NCBI GenBank assembly: GCA_900553405.1
Contig: USDF01000021.1
Location: forward strand, 1 to 29,202
DNA: 29,202 nucleotides
Direction: 5' to 3'
DNA from: an uncultured Clostridium sp.
GTDB lineage: Bacteria; Bacillota; Clostridia; TANB77; CAG-508
The notes under the pieces are model-generated. The model saw only the letters and a program-made list of their open reading frames with translations. It ran no database searches and had not been told where the DNA came from. Position numbers and translations under genes: made by a program. Below, piece after piece: positions 1-7,961 of this stretch. Each line of letters opens with the position of its first letter. Positions within the stretch are counted from its first letter, which is position 1.

Positions 1-496
1 CGTTATGAAGCAAGTTATGGAACAGATGGAAAAGCAAATTCAAAGGTTTCAAATAGTTTTTCAGAGGATACAGCACCAACAACAGAAGGAGCATTATGGA
101 ATAAAATAACACAAATAGATGCAGCAACAGCAAGTAGAAATTTGTATGAGGCAGTGACATCAGATTTAATAAATAGTTATGCATGGGATACAGCAATAGT
201 ATATATACAAAACTTTTCAGGAGATACAGATTATTCATATCAAACAACCAAAAATACATCTTTATCAAATACAGGAACAAATGGAGATGAAGTATGTAAA
301 ATAAATGATATGTCATCAAATACTTTGGAATGTACTACAGAATACTCTATTTACATCAGTGGATCTAATGCTGTCCCTTGTATTAATAGGGGGCGGATTT
401 TGCGAAAATAGTGGGGCTCGCACGAGTGGTCGTTATGGCAATAGTGCGGATTATTTCCACAAGTACTTTACATTTAGGACCACACTTTATATGTAG
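1..496 (+). pseudogene. 3' end of FGE-fold surface protein with DGR-like tail, one-base frameshift
   Basis: The frame is open from base 1, so the gene begins upstream of the window. Visible residues include an AWDTAIVYIQNF segment and NDMSSNTLECTTEY, which aligns with the DMxGNVWEWT signature of formylglycine-generating-enzyme (FGE-sulfatase, C-type-lectin-like) folds. The frame stops at 411 after INRGRILRK. Removing one G from the run of five G at 368-372 restores RGGFCENSG and continues to FRTTLYM with a stop at 494-496, which is how complete relatives end. It therefore looks like a full-length paralogue of the 5938 gene, broken by one inserted G. The break could be a real mutation, slippage or a read error. 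The FGE-like fold call is fairly secure. The in vivo role is inferred to be surface binding, not enzymatic. Nothing in the fragment shows a signal peptide because the start is missing. Confidence 0.75.
365..496 (+). other. Candidate DGR variable region (first copy)
   Basis: The last part of the broken gene changes from A-rich codons to codons ending mostly in T or C (TTT TGC AAT AGT GCT CGC AGT GGT CGT TAT GGC AAT AGT GAT TAT TTC CAC). In the restored frame it reads RGG, then a Gly/Ser/Tyr/Asn-rich stretch, then FRTTLYM. The RGG...FRxxL frame is the usual one for variable regions in C-type-lectin targets of diversity-generating retroelements. No template copy or reverse transcriptase is present, so this rests on pattern only. 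Confidence 0.5.
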
Positions 497-543
497 CCTT
501 GAAAGCAAGTAAAGCTCAGAAATTTTCATACTAGTAAGGGCGC

Positions 544-566
544 CACCAAGTGTGGTGTCTTTTTTT
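544..566 (+). terminator. Weak hairpin plus T run after the broken gene
   Basis: CACC at 544-547 pairs with GGTG at 554-557, and a run of T follows from 560. The stem is short, so this is a weak terminator candidate. The rest of 567-685 is AT-rich and shows no gene. Confidence 0.4.
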
Positions 567-685
567 GTTTACACAAAAAAGAAATAAAACATTGTAAAAA
601 TTATATGGTCGAAGTACTATATACTAAAAATTTTACTTTTTCAATTAAGGAGTGTGAAAAAATTAAAATATTTTGTAAAAAAATG

Positions 686-714
686 TTTACATTTATCAAA
701 AATATGTATAAAAT
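686..714 (+). promoter_or_regulatory. Possible promoter of the GT4 gene
   Basis: TTTACA at 686-691 and TAAAAT at 709-714 are separated by 17 bases, about 50 bases upstream of the start at 767. In such AT-rich DNA this match has modest weight. Confidence 0.35.
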
Positions 715-766
715 AGTACGAAGAAAAACAAAAGAAAATATAGAAGAAAGGGGTTAAATATAACCT

Positions 767-2059
767 ATGAAAATATTAATGCTAACATGGGAATACCCAC
801 CAAGAATAGTAGGAGGAATAGCTAGAGTAGTGCATGATTTATCAAAAAGATTAATAAAAGATGGTCATGATGTTACAGTAGTTACTTATCGAGAAGGAGA
901 ATTACCTTATTACGAAAATGACAAAGGAGTAGAAGTATATAGAGTAGATAACTATATGATTACTCCAAATAATTTTATAGATTGGATAATGCAATTGAAC
1001 TTCAATTTAGTAGCAAAAGCATCAGAATTAATAGCTAAAGAAGGAAATTTTGATGTTATACATGCTCATGATTGGTTAGTTGCAAATGCGGCAAAAACAT
1101 TAAAACATGCATATAATATTCCACTTGTTTCAACAATACATGCAACAGAAAGTGGAAGAAATAGCGGAATACATGATGAAACTCAAAGATATATAAATGA
1201 TACAGAATGGATGCTTACATACGAATCTACAGAAGTAATAGTAAATAGCAACTTTATGAAAGGACATATCCAAGGATTATTTGGACTTCCTTTTGACAAA
1301 ATAAATGTGATACCAAATGGAATTAATTTAACAAACTTCAATGGTATAGAAAGAGATTATGAATTTAGAAGACAATATGCTTTAGATAATGAAAAAATTA
1401 TTCTTTATATGGGAAGACTAGTATATGAAAAAGGAATACAACATTTAATAGCAGCAATGCCAAAAATATTAGATAACTATCATGATGCTAAATTAATAAT
1501 AGCAGGAAAAGGTGGAATGATAGATGAACTAAAAGCACAAGTAGAATATATGGGAATATCAAATAAAGTATATTTCACAGGTTACTTAGATGCTAAACAA
1601 GTTCAAAAAATGTATAAATGTGCTGATGTTGCAGTATTTCCAAGTACATATGAGCCATTTGGAATAGTAGCATTAGAGGCAATGCTTGCAGGAGTACCAA
1701 CAGTTGTATCAGATGTTGGTGGACTAAATGAAATAGTAGAACATGGTGTAACAGGAATGAAGAGCTATGCAGGAAATAGCAATTCAATAGCAGATTCAAT
1801 ATTAACATTATTATATGATCACGCATTAGCAGCAAATGTAGCTAAAAATGCAAAAGCTAAAGTAAAAGAATTATATAACTGGAATAAAATAGCACAAGAT
1901 ACACACTTTACTTACCAAAAAGCAATATGCCAAACAATGGCAGAAAAACAAGCAAATCAAATAGCACAAGAAAATGCTAAAAAGGCTAAAAAAGCTAAAA
2001 ATAATGATACAGAAATAACAAATTTACTAGCTTTCAAGAAAAAACATGCTTATGCATAA
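767..2059 (+). CDS. GT4-family glycosyltransferase (glycogen-synthase-like)
   Basis: A 430-residue GT-B fold glycosyltransferase of family 4. The N-terminal Rossmann domain opens with MKILMLTWEYPPRIVGG, the glycine-rich start of retaining glycosyltransferases, followed by DVIHAHDWL. The C-terminal nucleotide-sugar domain has YMGRLVYEKG and the EX7E motif in EPFGIVALE, which holds the donor sugar. The sequence type resembles cytosolic glucan or trehalose-type GT4 enzymes, but donor and acceptor cannot be read. After about residue 385 there is an Ala/Lys-rich helical tail (KKAKKAKNN) that is probably not catalytic. The start follows an AAAGGGG site at 748-754, about 12 bases upstream, which is rather long spacing. 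The ylbF-like gene follows after 31 bases and is probably cotranscribed. Confidence 0.88.
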   Translation: MKILMLTWEYPPRIVGGIARVVHDLSKRLIKDGHDVTVVTYREGELPYYENDKGVEVYRVDNYMITPNNFIDWIMQLNFNLVAKASELIAKEGNFDVIHAHDWLVANAAKTLKHAYNIPLVSTIHATESGRNSGIHDETQRYINDTEWMLTYESTEVIVNSNFMKGHIQGLFGLPFDKINVIPNGINLTNFNGIERDYEFRRQYALDNEKIILYMGRLVYEKGIQHLIAAMPKILDNYHDAKLIIAGKGGMIDELKAQVEYMGISNKVYFTGYLDAKQVQKMYKCADVAVFPSTYEPFGIVALEAMLAGVPTVVSDVGGLNEIVEHGVTGMKSYAGNSNSIADSILTLLYDHALAANVAKNAKAKVKELYNWNKIAQDTHFTYQKAICQTMAEKQANQIAQENAKKAKKAKNNDTEITNLLAFKKKHAYA

Positions 2060-2090
2060 AAAGTTATTAATTAAGAAAAGAGGAAGTCTA

Positions 2091-2423
2091 ATGAATGTAT
2101 ATGATACTGCAAATAAATTAGCAGGAGAAATAAAAACTTCAGAAGAATATATAAAATATAAAGAAGCTAAAAAAAGTTTAGATTCTAATGTAGAATTAAA
2201 GAAAAAAGTAGAAGATTTTGAAAAGCTACGTTATGAAGTGCAACTTCTAGCAATACAAGGAAAAGAAGTTGAAGAAGATAAAAATAAGAAATTACAAGAA
2301 ATGTATACTATATTAATTCAAAATAAAGAAATAAAAGAATATTTTGACTTAGAAGTGAAATTTAATGTAATGATAGCAGATGTAAATAAAATAATTGCAG
2401 AGTCAGTAAAAGATGTATTGTAA
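2091..2423 (+). CDS. YlbF/YmcA family regulator
   Basis: A 110-residue, highly charged, all-helical protein matching the YlbF/YmcA (Com_YlbF) family: short N-terminus MNVYDTANKLAGEIKTS, the EEYIKYKEAKKSL segment and a C-terminal helix FNVMIADVNKII. In Bacillus, YlbF, YmcA and YaaT form a complex that influences RNase Y-dependent mRNA maturation, sporulation and competence. Which paralogue this is cannot be decided. The ATG at 2091 was chosen over an upstream in-frame ATG at 2046 because it has the AAGAGGAAG site at 2077-2085 and the upstream start would overlap the glycosyltransferase. A strong terminator follows directly, so this gene ends the transcription unit. Confidence 0.82.
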   Translation: MNVYDTANKLAGEIKTSEEYIKYKEAKKSLDSNVELKKKVEDFEKLRYEVQLLAIQGKEVEEDKNKKLQEMYTILIQNKEIKEYFDLEVKFNVMIADVNKIIAESVKDVL

Positions 2424-2429
2424 TGTCGA

Positions 2430-2470
2430 AAAAAGTCGTAAATGGTAAAAATATCATTTACGACTTTTTG
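2430..2470 (+). terminator. Terminator after the YlbF-family gene
   Basis: A perfect 15-bp inverted repeat pairs 2430-2444 with 2455-2469 around a 10-base loop. The right arm ends in TTTTT and the left begins with A's, so it can act in both directions. Confidence 0.85.
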
Positions 2471-2500
2471 ATATATATAAAATAGTAGAAGGAGAAAAAT

Positions 2501-3211
2501 ATGGAATTAATAATAGTGTTAATAATTTTAGTAATTATTTTAATAATAAGTGCATTTATTTTTGAAATTAATGTAAAAAAGTTAAAAGAAGCGGGAAATA
2601 ATAAAGAATGTGATGAAATTGTTTCTAAGTTTCCAAATAATAAAGAAATATGTGAAGAAATCTTAGAAAAATTAGATAATAAAAAGGTAAAAATAAAAGA
2701 AAACAATGATAAAACAGCAAGTTTATATATTGCTATTACAGATACTATTTTTATTGCTAATATAAGTAAGACATATACAAGAATTCAAACAATTGCACAT
2801 GAATGTTTACATTCTATACAAAATAAAAAGATGTTAATATTCAATTATATATTTTCTAATATATATATACTATATTTTATATTAAGCCTAGTATTAACAA
2901 TTTTTAATGTATTTAGAAACTATGAATTACAAATAATTATTTTAAGTGTTTTGGGATTTTTATATTATGCCGTAAGGTCATACTTAGAAACAGATGCTAT
3001 GACAAAAGCAAAATATTTAGCAGAAAGGTATATGAAAAGTTATAATGAAAAAAATAATATTTGTGAGCAAGAAGAAATAGAAAAGGTAGTAAATGAATAT
3101 AAAAAAATGAATGAAATAGGCATTCCAGCTACAAATTATGTTTTGTTTGCAAATTGTGTAGCAAAAGTAATAATATATGTTGTTATTGCTATATGTAAAA
3201 CATTTTTTTAG
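2501..3211 (+). CDS. YugP-like membrane zinc metallopeptidase
   Basis: A 236-residue membrane protein. An N-terminal helix (about residues 2-22) is followed by a soluble stretch carrying H100-E101-C-L-H104-SIQ, an HExxH zinc site in the context AHEC(L)HSIQ that resembles the AHEVGHAIQ of YugP-like neutral zinc metallopeptidases. Two or more membrane segments follow (about 112-157). Then comes YLETDAM, where E163 sits where the third zinc ligand of that family is expected, and a C-terminal membrane helix. The family assignment rests on these short matches and the layout, since overall similarity is low. The substrate is unknown. A GAAGGAG site at 2488-2494 supports the start. The gene is flanked by a terminator and by the trpS promoter, so it is probably monocistronic. 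Confidence 0.65.
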   Translation: MELIIVLIILVIILIISAFIFEINVKKLKEAGNNKECDEIVSKFPNNKEICEEILEKLDNKKVKIKENNDKTASLYIAITDTIFIANISKTYTRIQTIAHECLHSIQNKKMLIFNYIFSNIYILYFILSLVLTIFNVFRNYELQIIILSVLGFLYYAVRSYLETDAMTKAKYLAERYMKSYNEKNNICEQEEIEKVVNEYKKMNEIGIPATNYVLFANCVAKVIIYVVIAICKTFF

Positions 3212-3295
3212 AAAGTACGCCAATAAACTTAATATATAGAGTAAACATAAAGTATAAAAATTGTATAGAAAAATATAGCATTTTTAATTTAACTA

Positions 3296-3304
3296 TGGTA
3301 TACT
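3296..3304 (+). promoter_or_regulatory. Extended -10 promoter of trpS
   Basis: TGG followed by TATACT at 3299-3304 forms an extended -10 element. No good -35 is seen 17 bases upstream. It lies about 55 bases before the trpS start. Confidence 0.45.
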
Positions 3305-3359
3305 TATAAAGTATATAAAATGAGAAATATATAAATAAGTTATCATAGGAGGAATAGTT

Positions 3360-4373
3360 ATGACAGATAAAAAACGTATATTAACAGGAGATAGACCAAC
3401 AGGAAGATTACATATAGGTCATTATTTTGGTTCTTTAAAAAAGAGAGTAGAAATGCAAAATTCAGGATTATATGATCCATATATATTAATAGCAGATGTT
3501 CAAGCATTAACAGATAATTTTAATAATCCAGATAAAGTAAGAAAAAATGTAAGAGAAGTAGCAATGGATTATTTAGCATGTGGAATAGATCCAGAAAAAA
3601 CAACGATATATATTCAATCAATGATACCAGAAGTTGCAGAGCTTACAGTGTTTTATTCAAATTTAGTAACAATAGCAAGACTTCAAAGAAATCCAACAGT
3701 AAAAACAGAAATAGCTCAAAAGAAAGATTTATTTGGAGAAAGTGTTACATATGGATTTTTAGGATATCCTGTAAGTCAAGCAGCAGATATAACATGTTTT
3801 GAAGGAGAATTAGTGCCAGTAGGAGAAGACCAACTTCCATTAATTGAACAATGTAGAGAAATAGTAAGAAAATTTAACTCAATATATGGTGAAACTTTAG
3901 TAGAACCAAAGCCAGTATTATCAAGTGCAGGAAGAATAAAAGGCTTAGATGGAAATGAAAAAATGGGTAAATCTTTGGGAAATGCAATATATTTATCAGA
4001 TTCAGAAGAAGAAATAAATAAAAAAGTAATGAGTGCAGTAACAGACCCAGGAAGAATAAAAAAAGATGATAAAGGAAATCCAGAGGTATGTATGGTATAT
4101 TATTATCATAAATTATTTAGTTCAGAAGAAGAGGTAAATACAGTATGTTCTGAATGTAAAGCAGGAGCAAGAGGATGTGTAGCATGTAAGAGACAACTTG
4201 CTAAAAATATATCAGATACATTAAAGCCAATAAGAGAAAAAAGAGCATATTATGAAGAACATCCGGAAATAGTTGATAAAATACTAATGGAAGGTACTTT
4301 AAAAGCTCAAAAAACAGCAAAAGAAACAATGAAAAAAGTTAAAAAAGCAATGAAATTAGATTGGAATTTTTAA
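3360..4373 (+). CDS. trpS: Tryptophanyl-tRNA synthetase, iron-sulfur-type cysteine motif
   Basis: A 337-residue class I synthetase that charges tRNA-Trp. It has HIGH at residues 18-21 in the context RLHIGHYFGSL and a KMSKS loop written KMGKS at 201-205. Residues C244, C266, C273 and C276 form C-x21-C-x6-C-x2-C, with an extra cysteine at C263. This closely matches the C-x22-C-x6-C-x2-C motif that binds a [4Fe-4S] cluster in Thermotoga maritima TrpRS, so an iron-sulfur or zinc centre near the anticodon-binding helices is likely. The start follows AGGAGG at 3349-3354. obg follows after 44 bases with no strong terminator, so the two may be cotranscribed. No T-box precedes it, unlike tyrS in this window. 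Confidence 0.95.
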   Translation: MTDKKRILTGDRPTGRLHIGHYFGSLKKRVEMQNSGLYDPYILIADVQALTDNFNNPDKVRKNVREVAMDYLACGIDPEKTTIYIQSMIPEVAELTVFYSNLVTIARLQRNPTVKTEIAQKKDLFGESVTYGFLGYPVSQAADITCFEGELVPVGEDQLPLIEQCREIVRKFNSIYGETLVEPKPVLSSAGRIKGLDGNEKMGKSLGNAIYLSDSEEEINKKVMSAVTDPGRIKKDDKGNPEVCMVYYYHKLFSSEEEVNTVCSECKAGARGCVACKRQLAKNISDTLKPIREKRAYYEEHPEIVDKILMEGTLKAQKTAKETMKKVKKAMKLDWNF

Positions 4374-4417
4374 ATTTTAGAGACAAACTTAAAATTTAAA
4401 AAGAAAGAGGTAAAATA

Positions 4418-5692
4418 ATGTTTACAGACTATGTGAAAATAATTGTAAAATCAGGAGATGGAGGCAACGGAGCTGTCTCTTTTCGTCGTGAAAAATATGT
4501 AGCAGCAGGAGGACCAGATGGAGGCGATGGAGGAAAAGGTGGAGATGTTTACTTTTTCGTAGATCCAGATGCAAACACATTAGTAGACTTTAGATTTAAA
4601 AAGAAATTTAAAGCAGAAAATGGAAAAAATGGTGAAGGCGCACATAGATATGGAAGAAGTGGAGAAGATTTACACATTGGAGTGCCTATAGGAACAATAA
4701 TTAAAGATGCAGAAACAAATCAAGTGCTAGCAGATTTATCTGAGAAAGGTCAAGAAGAACTTATACTTCCAGGTGGAAGAGGAGGAAAGGGAAACTCCCA
4801 TTTTGCAACATCAACAAGACAAGCTCCTCGTTTCTCACAAGATGGAGAAAAAGGTTTAGAAAAAGAACTTGTATTAGAATTAAAACTATTAGCAGATGTA
4901 GGACTATTAGGATTTCCTAATGTAGGAAAATCAACATTTTTATCAAGAACAACATCAGCTACACCTAAAATTGCAAATTATCACTTTACAACATTAGAAC
5001 CAAACTTAGGAGTGGTAAAATCAAGTTACGGAGATAGTTTTGTAATAGCAGATATACCAGGAATTATAGAAGGAGCAAGTCAAGGAACAGGCTTAGGACT
5101 TCAATTTTTAAGACATATAGAAAGAACAAGATTATTACTTCATGTAATAGATGTATCTGGAACAGAAGGAAGAAATCCTGTGGAAGATTTTAATACTATA
5201 AATGAAGAATTAAAACAATACAGCGAAAAATTAGCCACAAGAAAACAAATAATAGTAGCAAATAAAATCGATAGTATGCAAGATGAAAATTTATACAAAG
5301 AATTGGAAAAAATGGCCAAGGAAAAAGGAATAGAAATATATAAAATTTCTGCAGTTACAGGAGAAGGAGTAGAAGAACTTTTGCGACATGTATCTGAAGT
5401 CTTAAAAACACTACCAAAAGAAGATATTGTAGAAGTGGTAGGAGGAAAGAAGGTATATAGCTTAGAAGACGAAGTACCATTTACAATAACAAAAGAAGAT
5501 GGAATGTTTATAGTAGATGGACCAGGGGTACAAAAAATTATGAGAAGAGTTAACTTAGAAGATAACGAATCTATGTACTATTTCCAAAAGTGCTTAGATG
5601 AATTAGGAGTAAATAAAGCTCTAAAAGAAGCGGGAGTTAAAGAAGGAGATACAGTAAAAGTAGTCGACTGGGAATTAGAGTGGATGGATTAA
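4418..5692 (+). CDS. obg: Obg GTPase
   Basis: A 424-residue Obg/CgtA GTPase involved in ribosome assembly and, in Bacillus, stress and sporulation signalling. The glycine-rich Obg domain spans about residues 1-160 (GDGGNGAVSFRREK, GGDGGKGGDV). The G domain has G1 GFPNVGKST, G3 DIPGIIEGAS and G4 NKID. A C-terminal OCT domain occupies roughly residues 350-424 and ends KVVDWELEWMD. Length and domain order are normal for Firmicutes. The start follows AAAGAGG at 4404-4410. A strong terminator lies downstream at 5815, leaving about 120 bases of non-coding DNA in which no gene is seen. Confidence 0.96.
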   Translation: MFTDYVKIIVKSGDGGNGAVSFRREKYVAAGGPDGGDGGKGGDVYFFVDPDANTLVDFRFKKKFKAENGKNGEGAHRYGRSGEDLHIGVPIGTIIKDAETNQVLADLSEKGQEELILPGGRGGKGNSHFATSTRQAPRFSQDGEKGLEKELVLELKLLADVGLLGFPNVGKSTFLSRTTSATPKIANYHFTTLEPNLGVVKSSYGDSFVIADIPGIIEGASQGTGLGLQFLRHIERTRLLLHVIDVSGTEGRNPVEDFNTINEELKQYSEKLATRKQIIVANKIDSMQDENLYKELEKMAKEKGIEIYKISAVTGEGVEELLRHVSEVLKTLPKEDIVEVVGGKKVYSLEDEVPFTITKEDGMFIVDGPGVQKIMRRVNLEDNESMYYFQKCLDELGVNKALKEAGVKEGDTVKVVDWELEWMD

Positions 5693-5814
5693 AACAATAA
5701 AATATATTTATGCGTAATATGAAGAAAAATAGGACTATATGTAAAAGAAAAATGTAAAATTATAGGAGATTATGTAAAAGAGTTATTACTAAAATATGGT
5801 AAAATAATTGAATA

Positions 5815-5864
5815 AAAAGAAGCACTAAATTATAATTTGAAAAGATAATTTAGTGCTTCTTTTT
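5815..5864 (+). terminator. Terminator after obg
   Basis: A perfect 19-bp stem pairs 5815-5833 with 5845-5863 around an 11-base loop. The 3' arm ends in TTCTTTTT. It is one of the strongest terminators in the window. Confidence 0.9.
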
Positions 5865-5937
5865 ATATAGTAAATATTTTTAGATTTGCTACAAATAAAA
5901 TTATCAAAAAAAGAAAAATAGGAGGAAACAAAAGAAA

Positions 5938-7737
5938 ATGAAAAAAGAAAAAGGTATAACATTAATAGCACTCGTAGTAACAATAATAGTGTTAATAATA
6001 CTAGCAGGAGTAAGTATTAATCTGGTACTAGGAGAAAATGGAATCGTAAATAAGGCACAAAAGGCAAAAGAAAATATGGAACTTGCTCAAATAGAAGAAG
6101 AAAAAGAGTTAAATGAATTATATGCACAATTAGAAGCAGAAAGTTCAGAAAACAAAATTAATAAAGCAAATGCACCAAAGCTATTAACAGGAATGACACC
6201 GATAAAATTTGAAATGCCAACAGCAACAGCGATGGGAACGGTAGTACAAACAACAGCAAAAGATACAGATTGGTATGAATATGGAACAACATATGATGAG
6301 ACAAATGATACAACAACGAAAAGATGGGCAAATGCACAAACAGAAGATGGAAGTATGTGGGTATGGATACCACGATTTGCCTATAAAATAACAGGAGAGA
6401 CAATAGATGTAAAATTCTTAATAGGAACATCAGATAATTATTATGATGAAGAAGGAAATATACAAACAGCACAAAGACAAAAAACAGCAGATCAAATAAT
6501 AGATTCAACTAAAGAATATACAGTACATCCAGCATTTACAAACGAAAGTAGTATAAATTATGCAAATGGAGGATGGGATAAAGAATTAACAGGAATATGG
6601 GTAGCAAAGTTTGCAGCAGGATATGCAAGTGGAAATAATAGTGCACCAGTAAAATCAAGTAATGAAAATTATTCACAATCAACATCATATGTACAAGCAA
6701 CAGAAAGAGGAGCAGATGACAAACAAGATGGAAGTATGGATGCAAGAAACTGGCTAGATGGAATATATGGAAGCACCACAACATCAATAAAATATCCAAC
6801 ATTCCAAGGAACAACATATGCAATGAATTATATAAACCATAGTGATTCATATAAAATAGCAAGAGCACTAACAGATGATGGAAATATATATGGATTAAGT
6901 AGTAATACAGCAAATAGCCATTTAATGAAAAATAGTGAATGGGGAGCAGTAGCATATTTGAGTAAAAGTCAATATGGACAAAACAATAAAGAAATAACAA
7001 TAAATAATATAAATTTGGATAGTGGTGGACGTAAAAGAACAGAGACAGCAGGACAAACAGGAGTAGATAGTGTATATGCAGTAACAGGATGCTCATCAAA
7101 TACAACAGACACAACAAATAATAAAATAACAATAGCAAACTTAAATTCAGCAACAGGAGATACAGGAGTAACAGGAAGTAATGGAACAGCATATAAATGG
7201 AACCAAAAAACAGGGCAAAACGCATCTACAACAGGAACAATATATGGAATATATGATATAAGTGGATGCTTATGGGAAAGGACAGCAAATTTTGTATCTA
7301 ATGGACATGTAAATTTATTAGAATATGGAAAAGCATTATTAGATGAAGCAAAAGTAAATTATACAATAGATGAAAATACAAAGACTGTAACAGCAAATAC
7401 AGGTGCAAGTACAAAATATGTAACAATATATCCATATAGTTCACCAGAATCAAGTAATATAGATACAGCAAGCCAAAATAACTTCAAAAACAATACAAAA
7501 ATATATGGAGATGCAGTAAGAGAAACAACAAGTGTTAATGCAGGAACATCAAATTCAGGCTGGTACACAAGCTCATGGAACTCAGATTACTCTTACTTCC
7601 CAGCGCTTGACAGTCCGTTCTTCGAGCGCGGCGGTGCTTTATGGTATGGTACTGGTGCGGGTGCTTTTGCGTTCTCTCGTAGTCATGGCTTTAGCTATTA
7701 CCACTATGGTTTGCGTGCAGTTCTTGTCGGTGTATAG
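5938..7737 (+). CDS. Prepilin-like/FGE-fold protein with DGR-type variable tail
   Basis: A 599-residue predicted surface protein. The N-terminus KKEKGITLIALVVTI followed by a hydrophobic helix to about residue 32 resembles a type IV prepilin leader, with processing expected after G6. The usual +5 glutamate is replaced by alanine, so it is pilin-like rather than canonical. The middle is Thr/Ser/Asn-rich. Near the end YGIYDISGCLWERTANF matches the DMxGNVWEWT signature of FGE-sulfatase/C-type-lectin folds. The last 48 residues contain FFERGG, GAGAFAF, SHGFSYYHYG and LRAVLV, the layout of DGR variable domains. Upstream codons are strongly A-ending, while the tail uses T/C-ending codons. AGGAGG at 5920-5925 supports the start. 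The gene stands alone between terminators. Formylglycine formation itself is unlikely; ligand binding is the probable role (inference). It appears to be the intact paralogue of the broken gene at 1-496. Confidence 0.8.
   Translation: MKKEKGITLIALVVTIIVLIILAGVSINLVLGENGIVNKAQKAKENMELAQIEEEKELNELYAQLEAESSENKINKANAPKLLTGMTPIKFEMPTATAMGTVVQTTAKDTDWYEYGTTYDETNDTTTKRWANAQTEDGSMWVWIPRFAYKITGETIDVKFLIGTSDNYYDEEGNIQTAQRQKTADQIIDSTKEYTVHPAFTNESSINYANGGWDKELTGIWVAKFAAGYASGNNSAPVKSSNENYSQSTSYVQATERGADDKQDGSMDARNWLDGIYGSTTTSIKYPTFQGTTYAMNYINHSDSYKIARALTDDGNIYGLSSNTANSHLMKNSEWGAVAYLSKSQYGQNNKEITINNINLDSGGRKRTETAGQTGVDSVYAVTGCSSNTTDTTNNKITIANLNSATGDTGVTGSNGTAYKWNQKTGQNASTTGTIYGIYDISGCLWERTANFVSNGHVNLLEYGKALLDEAKVNYTIDENTKTVTANTGASTKYVTIYPYSSPESSNIDTASQNNFKNNTKIYGDAVRETTSVNAGTSNSGWYTSSWNSDYSYFPALDSPFFERGGALWYGTGAGAFAFSRSHGFSYYHYGLRAVLVGV
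7594..7737 (+). other. Candidate DGR variable region (second copy)
   Basis: In these 144 bases adenine falls to about one base in eight, against nearly half in the preceding few hundred bases. Most codons in the putatively variable part end in T or C (TAT GGT ACT GGT, TTC TCT CGT AGT CAT GGC TTT AGC TAT TAC CAC TAT GGT), as expected when AAY codons in a template are randomised at adenines. The protein reads RGG...GAFAF...G...LRAVLV. The composition returns to AT-rich within a dozen bases of the stop codon. No template repeat is in the window. Confidence 0.6.
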
Positions 7738-7802
7738 GGCTCACTTTAAAATTTTAAAAATATAAAAAATATTAGCAAATTGAAGAATATATAGATGCAG
7801 AG

Positions 7803-7837
7803 GGAATATTTTCTTTAAAACAGGAAATGTTCCTTTT
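7803..7837 (+). terminator. Terminator after the prepilin/FGE gene
   Basis: GGAATATTTTCT at 7803-7814 pairs with AGGAAATGTTCC at 7822-7833, with wobble pairs, and TTTT follows. Confidence 0.65.
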
Positions 7838-7961
7838 GTACATTTTATTTGTAATTTGATTTTATCTTGAACAACTAAAAAAATCTTTTTGTGACATCTG
7901 TTCTTTTGGTGTTACTTGTTAGAGTTTTGGATATTAAAAAATAATTTTTTTCAATAAGATT
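7838..7961. other. Non-coding stretch, nothing firm
   Basis: These 124 bases are part of the 387-base gap between the two flanking genes. They contain no plausible gene. A weak GTGAC...GTTAC imperfect palindrome around 7891-7916 might be a decayed copy of the GGGACG palindrome family seen elsewhere in the window. Confidence 0.3.

Noticed and set aside
3578..3802. Plus-strand frame inside trpS giving an Asn/Ser/Lys-rich product
   Set aside because: It overlaps a clear synthetase gene in another frame and has no independent signal.
4374..4400. AT-only inverted repeat (TAAATTTTA/TAAAATTTA) between trpS and obg
   Set aside because: It is a weak stem without GC pairs or a T run. It was not called a terminator.
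5720..5790. Repeated ATGTAAAA segments between obg and its terminator
   Set aside because: They occur at irregular spacing in AT-rich DNA and every ATG is followed by a stop, so neither a repeat array nor a gene is supported.
6158..7225. Long reverse-strand open frames rich in Leu, Tyr and His under the prepilin/FGE gene
   Set aside because: They are the antisense of A-rich coding DNA, have no ribosome binding site, and their composition follows from the codons of the real gene.
7891..7916. Possible further copy of the GGGACG palindrome (GTGAC...GTTAC)
   Set aside because: It is too degenerate to count. Only the outer ends and a GTTCTTTTG core resemble the family.
7738..7961. A DGR template repeat or reverse transcriptase next to the variable protein
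   Set aside because: No GC-richer near-copy of the variable tail and no reverse-transcriptase motif (such as YxDD) was seen anywhere in the window.
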